From: JAJOKK01 sp965370555
GTDB lineage: Bacteria; Bipolaricaulota; Bipolaricaulia; UBA7950; UBA9294
Length of the DNA stretch: 10,986 bases
Assembly (NCBI GenBank): GCA_965370555.1
Contig: CBDUVB010000050.1
Coordinates: 1-10,986 of the forward strand
Reading direction: 5' to 3'
Position numbers and translations under genes: made by a program. Shown piece after piece: positions 6,532-10,986 of the stretch. The notes beneath the pieces are model-generated. The model was not told the DNA's origin. It was given only the letters and a program-made list of their open reading frames with translations, and made no database searches. The stretch's first letter is position 1. Each line of letters opens with the position of its first letter.

Positions 6532-7572
6532 CTACGGGCGGGGGACCCACTTCACCACCTGCGGTGATAGGTCCACCCGCGAGACATCCCAAATCTGGGT
6601 AAAGTCATCCGATCCCAGCCCCCAGGGGTCGCAGCCGAGCGGGTAGTAGTACCCCGTGCTCTGCGGCTCGCCGGTCGTCTCAGCAAGAGCGTAGAGCTGG
6701 TCTTTGTACCACCAGAAGCTCCAGTTGCACCACCACGGGCAGGTGACGGATTCGGCGTAGGATGAGTGGACCGGAACAAGGGTCACCATGTGGTCCGCCT
6801 CTCCGTTGTGTTCTGTGGCGACAGCGCTTATCAACGCACCGTATCCAAGCGTCCTGACTAGACTGGCGTATAGGATAGCCGTGTCTTCGCAATCTCCGAT
6901 CTCGTCCACCAGGCTCTCGATCGGATAACGGGGGTACTCAAACCCCCTTGGATCGTCTATGAACGCGACAGCGGCTTGTACAAAGTTGAATGCGCACTCC
7001 ACGGTTTTGTAATAGTCGCCGCCCATGGCGCTTTCGATCGTTTGTCCCAGACTCTTCATGTACATGTCATCGAGGAGGTCTAGCACGTATTCATCGTAGT
7101 CGCGCATGTCCCACGGCCCACGCGGCCGTTGCCGATACTCATGGTAAAGCCATTTTGGGATAGCGATGTTCCAGTAGTAACGATCCTCTCCGTATTCCCA
7201 CTCGTAATGGCGATAGAAGTCACCGGGGTCGCTGACGACGAGGATAAGGGTAGAACTGACCGTGCTACCACGGTTATCATTCACGGTCAGTCGGACGGTG
7301 TAGGAGCCAGGGACGATATAACGGTGGGAGACCACGATCCCAACCCCGATCTCTCCATCCCCAAAGTCCCATTGCCAGGAGATGATCTGTCCGTCGGAGT
7401 CATAGGAGCCTTGCGCATCGAACTGGACAGTGAGCGGGGCATCGCCTCCGGGCGGCAGAGCAGCGAACTGCGCCACCGGTGACTGGTTGGGGAACAAGAA
7501 GCACCCGCCTAATAAAAGAATCAGCATCAGAGCAGAGCCAAGCAGAAAAGACCCCTTAATAGTGCTTTTCAT
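6532..7572 (-). CDS. Lipoprotein with PKD domain and transglutaminase-like domain
   Basis: 346-residue predicted lipoprotein. ATG 7572 is preferred because it opens the signal peptide MKSTIKGSFLLGSALMLILL with lipobox LGGC (lipidated C24), and AAGGAGGG lies upstream at a slightly long spacing (12 bases); ATG 7653 would add an unlikely 27-residue charged tail. Residues 31-113 form a PKD beta-sandwich with the hallmark WDFGDG (68-73) and PGSYTVRLTV. Residues about 190-310 look transglutaminase/protease-like: GDCEDTA with C228, DHMVTLV with H261, and an acidic residue near E298 where an Asp is usual. It should sit at the cell surface and may cleave or cross-link peptides; the substrate is unknown. 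A trio of tryptophan-rich turns with cysteine pairs (CPWWC) may be disulfide bonded. Repeats flank the gene on both sides. Confidence 0.8.
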   Translation of the reverse strand: MKSTIKGSFLLGSALMLILLLGGCFLFPNQSPVAQFAALPPGGDAPLTVQFDAQGSYDSDGQIISWQWDFGDGEIGVGIVVSHRYIVPGSYTVRLTVNDNRGSTVSSTLILVVSDPGDFYRHYEWEYGEDRYYWNIAIPKWLYHEYRQRPRGPWDMRDYDEYVLDLLDDMYMKSLGQTIESAMGGDYYKTVECAFNFVQAAVAFIDDPRGFEYPRYPIESLVDEIGDCEDTAILYASLVRTLGYGALISAVATEHNGEADHMVTLVPVHSSYAESVTCPWWCNWSFWWYKDQLYALAETTGEPQSTGYYYPLGCDPWGLGSDDFTQIWDVSRVDLSPQVVKWVPRP

Positions 7573-7597
7573 GGGTTTAGGTGCCCTCCTTTTCACC

Positions 7598-7627
7598 ACC
7601 ATAGCAGTTCGGAGCGCTGAAGGACAA
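7598..7627 (-). promoter_or_regulatory. Candidate promoter of the PKD lipoprotein gene
   Basis: Minus-strand TTGTCC (7627-7622), an 18-base spacer, then TATGGT (7603-7598) preceded by TGC, an extended -10 pattern. It lies between repeat copy B and the ribosome binding site, supporting the ATG at 7572 as start. Confidence 0.45.
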
Positions 7628-7651
7628 ACATTCAAGGACGCTGGGGTCTTC

Positions 7652-7817
7652 ATTCTTGGTGTTTTTCGCTGGGGACTGATACTCGCAGATTTATCACACC
7701 TTCTTGATACTACCTGCTCTTGCCCCCTGGAATTGCTTCAGGCGCAACGTCAAGTTCTATCCGATTTGGAGGGTGACGCCGCGAGTTTAAAGCTCGTCCC
7801 GTAAGGTGTACGAGTCT
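7652..7817 (-). repeat. Copy B of the direct repeat upstream of the lipoprotein gene
   Basis: 166 bp matching copy A (6314-6486). It contains the shared core 7729-7762, the identical 18 bases CTCGTCCCGTAAGGTGTA at 7793-7810, and the 17-base end at 7648-7664 that recurs at 3427-3443. It lies between the toxin gene stop and the lipoprotein promoter, with the same orientation towards its downstream gene as the other copies. The hairpin CGAGTT-TAA-AGCTCG is retained by a G-U pair. Confidence 0.75.
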
Positions 7818-7870
7818 GCGGTTACTGGATCTGATCCGTGATTCAGTTACATAGCTGAACTTTGTGCAGC

Positions 7871-8134
7871 CTACTCGTAATGTGTCCACATGCGGATCAC
7901 CTTTACAACCCGTTCTTCCTTGAGCACTTGATAGACAAGGCGATGCTGGATATTGATTCGTCGAGAATACGCTCCGGCTAGGTCTCCAACAAGCTTCTCG
8001 AACGGTGGCGGATCTTGGAAAGGATCGGCTTGCAGCACTTCTAGTAGTTGCTCTGCCTTGGGTTTCAGGCCTACAGCAACCAGCTTTTGCGCATCTTTCT
8101 GCGCCTGTCTTGTGAAGACGATCTTCCAGCTCAC
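7871..8134 (-). CDS. yoeB: YoeB-family mRNA interferase toxin (RelE superfamily)
   Basis: 87-residue toxin that should cleave mRNA in the ribosomal A site when freed from its antitoxin. The family's active residues align at the same numbers as in E. coli YoeB: E46 (PFEKL) and R65 (QHRLVYQV), with the C-terminal His-Tyr as H85-Y86 in THYE, followed by one extra Glu. SRRINIQHRLVY is the diagnostic stretch. It starts with GTG at 8134, overlapping the antitoxin TGA stop by four bases (GTGA), so translation is coupled and the antitoxin is made first. All catalytic residues are kept, so it looks active. The symbol is by family, not by proven function. Confidence 0.9.
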   Translation of the reverse strand: MSWKIVFTRQAQKDAQKLVAVGLKPKAEQLLEVLQADPFQDPPPFEKLVGDLAGAYSRRINIQHRLVYQVLKEERVVKVIRMWTHYE

Positions 8135-8373
8135 CAGTCGAGTTTATCCGAGCATTCCTCGATCGGCGTCTTCAGCCCCTCGCGAATCGACTCACGCATA
8201 CCAGGGATTGAAAGCAAATAGAGTGTTCCCTGGATCGAACGCCAATCATTCTCGGAAATGAGCACGGCGTTTGCTCGCTTACCCGTGATCAGAACCGGTT
8301 CGTGAGATTCCGCAATTTCATCCAGTAGTTTATACAGTCTAGACCTGGCTTCAGTTGCGTTTATCGATGGCAT
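8131..8373 (-). CDS. Phd/YefM-family antitoxin
   Basis: 80-residue antitoxin. ATG 8373 is chosen because GGAGG lies six bases upstream and the sequence MPSINATEARSRLYKLLDEI is the usual Phd/YefM opening; longer in-frame starts run through the operator. The N-terminal half (residues 1-50, with EPVLITGKRANAVLISENDW) is the DNA-binding/dimer fold. The C-terminal part (SIPGMRESIREGLKTP, then acidic residues) should wrap the YoeB toxin. It is in an operon with the toxin through a GTGA overlap and is probably autoregulated through the palindromes just upstream. Confidence 0.9.
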   Translation of the reverse strand: MPSINATEARSRLYKLLDEIAESHEPVLITGKRANAVLISENDWRSIQGTLYLLSIPGMRESIREGLKTPIEECSDKLDW

Positions 8374-8403
8374 TCTCGACCTCCGTACTACCGAATGACA
8401 CAT

Positions 8404-8421
8404 CGTACGCGAAAACGTACG
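8404..8421 (-). promoter_or_regulatory. YefM-type operator of the toxin-antitoxin operon
   Basis: Two CGTACG palindromes (8404-8409 and 8416-8421) are separated by CGAAAA, 12 bp centre to centre. E. coli YefM binds two TGTACA-core palindromes with the same 12-bp spacing. A weak promoter can be drawn around them on the minus strand: TTGCTT, 17 bases, TACGAT, which would place the operator in the spacer and overlapping the -10. A further GTAC lies at 8385-8388 near the ribosome binding site. Confidence 0.6.
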
Positions 8422-8471
8422 GGAAAGCAATTTCGGCAGGTCGCTCAAATAAACCGTAGATATGACAGATC

Positions 8472-8523
8472 CAGCTGTACTCAGCGCAGCTGAACCGAGA
8501 ACCGATGGTGAAAAGTTCTCGGT
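8472..8523 (-). terminator. Two hairpins after the cyclopropane synthase gene
   Basis: ACCGAGAAC at 8494-8502 pairs perfectly with GTTCTCGGT at 8515-8523 (9 bp, 12-base loop). A second inverted repeat CAGCTG/CAGCTG lies at 8472-8477 and 8487-8492. They begin nine bases after the cfa stop, ahead of the toxin-antitoxin promoter. No T-run follows on the minus strand, so this may be a 3' mRNA-stabilising structure or a factor-dependent stop, not a classical terminator. Confidence 0.4.
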
Positions 8524-8532
8524 ATGGTGAAC

Positions 8533-9828
8533 TCAGGTGTACCAATAGGCACGTGTTAGCGGCAGTCCACTGTCGCCCTGGTTGGGCTTGACGAGTAGCG
8601 TTTGATATACGTTGAGTCGCCCAACCTGGAATCCATAAGCTGAACCGGACATGAACAGCCGCCAAACGCGGTATGTCACTTCATCGGCGGCGCGACGCGC
8701 CTCGTCATGATGATCTTCTAGGCGGCGTACCCAGTGGCGTAACGTGAGCGTATAATGCTCCCGTAAGCTCTCCACATCGCGCACCTCGAACCCGCTCGCC
8801 TCAGCCACGTGCTGTATGGTGCTGATCGACATCAACTCACTGTCAGGGAAAACGTAGCGATCGCTGAAGGACGGCCCGCGTTGCACCGGATCGGTGGCGC
8901 AGCGGGAGATGCCATGGTTGAGGAAAACACCGCCTGGACGCAGCAAGCGCCACGCCAGCGTGAAATACTTAAGCAGCGGAGATTCACCGACGTGCTCGAA
9001 CATTCCCACGCTGACCAGTTTGTCGTACCCTTCCGCCTCGTCTACCTCGCGGTAATCACAGACCTTTACGCAACACCGGTCTGCCAGCCCAGCTTGATGG
9101 ATGTGCTCATTGGCCAGTTCAGCCTGTTGCTGGCTGAGGGTAATACCGACCGCTTCCACGCCGTAGTGTTGAACGGCATAGAGAATCAGCCCACCCCAGC
9201 CGCAACCGATGTCAAGCAGGCGCTCACCGGGGCGTAGGCGCAGCTTGCGGCAGATATAGTCTAACTTACGTTCCTGAGCCGTGTCCAGATCGTCGTCGCG
9301 CGTGGCGAAGTAGGCGCACGAATAGACCATCCGACGGTCCAGCCACAGTTTGTAGAAGTCGTTTGGTACGTCATAGTGATAAGTGACCGCCAACCGGTCA
9401 CGGGTGATGGAATGACGTCTCCCCCTCAAGCGAGCTGCCTGGCGGCCGGTGCGCGGATTGCCCTCGGATGGTAACCTCAATAGATGCCACGCGTGGCGCA
9501 GTGATTGAGCCAAGCCCCAGCGCTGCCTGTTAAAATAGTCGGCCAGCGGAAAGACGGCTTCGATCTCTCCCTCGATGTCGAAGTCATCGTAGATGTACGC
9601 TTCGCCCAGGGCCAGTTCGGTGGGTGGCGAGAACATCTTACGCAGCGCCCCAGGGTGTCGAAGAACCAGCGTGAAGCGCGTCGGCTGCCCCGGTTCAGCA
9701 TTCCACTGGCTGCCGTCCCACAATCGCACGGCGAAATCGCGCGGATGGTAATCAGCCAGCAAGCTCTGAAACAAGGACAAACTGGTTTGGGCATTCCTGT
9801 CGGTGGTCTCAGCCCGTCGCAATAACAT
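8533..9828 (-). CDS. cfa: Cyclopropane-fatty-acyl-phospholipid synthase
   Basis: 431-residue enzyme that transfers a methylene group from S-adenosylmethionine to the double bond of unsaturated acyl chains in membrane phospholipids, usually a stress or stationary-phase adaptation. The N-terminal lipid-binding region shows GEAYIYDDFDIEG at about residues 75-87. The catalytic part opens with TYHYDVPNDFYKLWLD, followed by MVYSCAYF (C171, matching the conserved active-site Cys), the SAM-binding motif LDIGCGWGG (205-213), MFEHVG with E278 and NHGIS. Length is in the family range (about 380-430). ATG 9828 is preceded by AGAGGA with six bases between. It lies 16 bases downstream of the DUF72 fragment and probably shares its promoter. 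A related mycolic-type SAM methyltransferase is the main alternative. Confidence 0.93.
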   Translation of the reverse strand: MLLRRAETTDRNAQTSLSLFQSLLADYHPRDFAVRLWDGSQWNAEPGQPTRFTLVLRHPGALRKMFSPPTELALGEAYIYDDFDIEGEIEAVFPLADYFNRQRWGLAQSLRHAWHLLRLPSEGNPRTGRQAARLRGRRHSITRDRLAVTYHYDVPNDFYKLWLDRRMVYSCAYFATRDDDLDTAQERKLDYICRKLRLRPGERLLDIGCGWGGLILYAVQHYGVEAVGITLSQQQAELANEHIHQAGLADRCCVKVCDYREVDEAEGYDKLVSVGMFEHVGESPLLKYFTLAWRLLRPGGVFLNHGISRCATDPVQRGPSFSDRYVFPDSELMSISTIQHVAEASGFEVRDVESLREHYTLTLRHWVRRLEDHHDEARRAADEVTYRVWRLFMSGSAYGFQVGRLNVYQTLLVKPNQGDSGLPLTRAYWYT

Positions 9829-9844
9829 AGTTCTTCCTCTTTTC

Positions 9845-10054
9845 TTATGCTATGAGAGCCAGCTTACCCTCGGCGTGACGTTCCACATCTTCCTTATTCT
9901 GCAACATCGGGTAGTAATCCCCGTTGCGTGACGGCTCGATGAAATCGGCGTAGTGGAGAAGGGAATCTCGCGACTTCATCTCCGTGGTATAGACCATACC
10001 AAGCCAGTCCTTAAAGCTGTAGTCTGAGGAGCCGACGTGGATCGTTGCCCTCAT
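9845..10054 (-). pseudogene. Truncated DUF72 (YecE-like) gene, N-terminal fragment
   Basis: 69 residues beginning MRATIHVGSSDYSFKDWLGM and continuing with a LLHYADF segment. This matches the opening of DUF72 proteins (typically G-TSGYSYKDW, then a YY-A-F segment), which are normally about 230-280 residues. After about residue 40 the expected EINNTFYR-type motif is replaced by SRNGDYYPMLQNKEDVERHA and a stop follows. The rest of the family is missing: cfa begins 16 bases later. I read this as a gene remnant with its 3' part deleted. It could instead be a short expressed peptide acting as a leader for cfa translation. Confidence 0.6.
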
Positions 10055-10060
10055 GCCTCT

Positions 10061-10089
10061 ATTCTAGTCCGCGGCGGGCAACGCGACAA
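10061..10089 (-). promoter_or_regulatory. Candidate promoter for the DUF72 remnant and cfa
   Basis: Minus-strand TTGTCG (10089-10084), a 17-base spacer and TAGAAT (10066-10061). The start of transcription would fall at about 10054, on the ATG of the DUF72 remnant, so that reading frame would be leaderless and the remnant would act mainly as the cfa 5' untranslated region. Confidence 0.5.
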
Positions 10090-10214
10090 CTGTTAGCACT
10101 CCTATTAATGAGAGGTAAAAGCATGAAACAATCGGGGTCATTCTTCTAGCCACCGGAGCCCGCAAAATTCATCCTGCAATGGAAGTGATCTTCTGTTGCA
10201 AAAAAGCAGGTGAA

Positions 10215-10234
10215 TTCAAGTCCCTTCGGGGGTA
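10215..10234 (+). repeat. Right copy of tRNA-Arg 3'-end repeat (attR-like)
   Basis: TTCAAGTCCCTTCGGG followed by GGTA is identical to 3386-3405 except for one C-to-G change. No other tRNA part (anticodon or D-arm) lies upstream, so it is a displaced 3' fragment and not a pseudo-tRNA. It lies in the gene gap 10090-10306, where nothing else is recognised. It is in the same orientation as the tRNA, as expected for attachment sites flanking an integrated element. Confidence 0.6.
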
Positions 10235-10306
10235 CTGAGGTTTGCGTAGGCGTTGTACCGAGCCTATTGCTTTTGTCGTTACCGGAATATAGACTGCATT
10301 CTAACC

Positions 10307-10858
10307 ATGAAAACGAAGGCCGTTGTGGTTCCGCTTGTTCTTCTCTTGTTGTTTAGTCCCCTAATCTCTGCTTCCGCACAACTAGTAGAGATAGATACTC
10401 CTGCTTTGCACTGGGCTTCGATTGGAACCGGGGTAGCGATTGGTCTTGCATTGGATACCTACATCGGGTTCATTGCGTTCAGTGATTCGGAGGCACCTCT
10501 ACTGCAACAGCTCGCGGTGTTTGTCCCTACGGCTGTTGTGGGCATGGCTTCATCGATGCTGACTACAAGTGGATTCTTTCAGATCATGAGTGTAGAAAGC
10601 GACAAATGGCTTTCCCTGTTTCTCGGCGCGCTTGGCGGGATGGTGGAAGGAGCCATTATCGGTGGTCTGACTATTGGAACCTTAATGGGTGCAAACTATG
10701 CCGTGAATCCGAACTTCATCAATGTAAGTGGCGAGTGGAAGAACGCCTGGGATGTTGTGGGTCTGGGCATCTTTGGAGGTGGACTATTCGGAGCCCTTAC
10801 AGGGATCCTTCCCGGCGCAATAGGGGGTCTTATCTTGCAGATAAGCCTTTATAGATAG
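10307..10858 (+). CDS. Exported glycine-rich multi-pass membrane protein, unknown function
   Basis: 183 residues; I do not recognise the family. ATG 10307 is chosen because it opens a clear signal peptide (MKTKAVVVPLVLLLLFSPLI, likely cut after ASA at about residue 24); an in-frame ATG at 10253 would put 18 polar residues in front. No Shine-Dalgarno is evident; TATAGA at 10288-10293 would give a very short leader. After the signal come about four hydrophobic, Gly/Ala-rich segments, near residues 35-55, 65-90, 105-130 and 148-178, with GxxxG-type spacing (GALGGMVEGAIIGG; GIFGGGLFGALTG) that favours tight helix packing. It lies just outside the putative right attachment repeat and so may belong to the core chromosome. 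Confidence 0.7.
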   Translation: MKTKAVVVPLVLLLLFSPLISASAQLVEIDTPALHWASIGTGVAIGLALDTYIGFIAFSDSEAPLLQQLAVFVPTAVVGMASSMLTTSGFFQIMSVESDKWLSLFLGALGGMVEGAIIGGLTIGTLMGANYAVNPNFINVSGEWKNAWDVVGLGIFGGGLFGALTGILPGAIGGLILQISLYR

Positions 10859-10933
10859 GCCTTCATTCCTTACGCCGCACAAACCTCGATTTGCCACTTT
10901 GTTCTACCCGCTTGGGGATGTTGTTGTCACTGG

Positions 10934-10984
10934 CCGGGGTAGTATCCCCGGGTGAGGGTCACCTGGTGTCCCCGGGGTAGGGTC
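10934..10984. repeat. Hairpins and tandem 16-bp direct repeat at the window edge
   Basis: CCGGGG-TAGTAT-CCCCGG (10934-10951) and GGTGA-GGG-TCACC (10951-10963) are perfect inverted repeats. TCCCCGGGTGAGGGTC (10945-10960) is repeated at 10969-10984 with 14 of 16 bases the same, offset 24 bp. Nested short repeats of this kind are found at the ends of some insertion sequences and in regulatory regions. The sequence is cut off at the window end, so it cannot be assigned. Confidence 0.5.
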
Positions 10985-10986
10985 GG

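Noticed and set aside
6314..7817. Repeats A and B as integron attC sites or a CRISPR array
   Set aside because: They lack recognisable attC core sites and paired simple/core arms, there is no integron integrase, and there are only two full copies 1.3 kb apart.
8809..9237. Plus-strand 142-codon open frame opposite cfa
   Set aside because: Antisense shadow; the minus strand has the SAM-binding and catalytic motifs of cyclopropane synthases.
10114..10149. Eight-codon frame MKQSGSFF after GAGAGG at 10110-10115
   Set aside because: Too short to support, no conservation evidence, and no regulated gene directly downstream in the same orientation.

Overview
The window is bacterial chromosomal DNA of moderate-to-high GC (a visual impression, not a count). 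Supporting this are clear Shine-Dalgarno sequences, sigma70-like promoters, a lipobox lipoprotein, a two-PDZ HtrA protease and a cluster of bacterial tRNAs, most without encoded CCA. The lineage cannot be fixed from the sequence. The PP-loop thiolase type and the PKD plus transglutaminase lipoprotein would suit a deep-branching or candidate-phylum anaerobe, but that is a low-confidence inference.

Left part (1-3405), housekeeping: the C-terminal part of GTP cyclohydrolase I (folE, +), convergent with an MnmA/ThiI-like PP-loop tRNA thiolase (-). The two genes share the four bases CTAG as their stop codons. Divergent from the thiolase gene is a secreted or membrane-anchored HtrA/Deg protease (+). 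Eleven bases after its stop begins a five-gene tRNA cluster: Pro(CGG), Gly(TCC), Arg(TCT), His(GTG), Arg(TCG).

Middle part (3406-about 10214), accessory: the last 20 bases of tRNA-Arg(TCG) recur at 10215-10234 with one mismatch. This is the pattern left when an element integrates into a tRNA 3' end, so the 6.8 kb between the repeats may be a decayed genomic island. No integrase gene is present. Cargo in order: a zinc-knuckle/pentapeptide/potassium-channel fusion (+); an ApeA-like HEPN protein with an intact R-X4-H motif (-, predicted anti-phage abortive-infection RNase); a PKD/transglutaminase-like lipoprotein (-); a YoeB/Phd toxin-antitoxin pair (-) with a YefM-like operator; a cyclopropane-fatty-acid synthase (-); and a truncated DUF72 gene (-). 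A non-coding direct repeat of about 170 bp lies upstream of both the lipoprotein gene and the ApeA-like gene. A short piece of its gene-proximal end lies upstream of the channel gene, immediately next to the tRNA. All three copies face their downstream gene the same way.

Right part (10235-10986): an exported glycine-rich multi-pass membrane protein of unknown function, then non-coding sequence ending in hairpins and a tandem 16-bp repeat at the window edge, possibly the end of another mobile element.

The most interesting unit is the middle region: a candidate small defence/stress island with an ApeA-like RNase, a channel fusion and a toxin-antitoxin pair, bounded by tRNA-derived repeats and carrying its own upstream repeat family.
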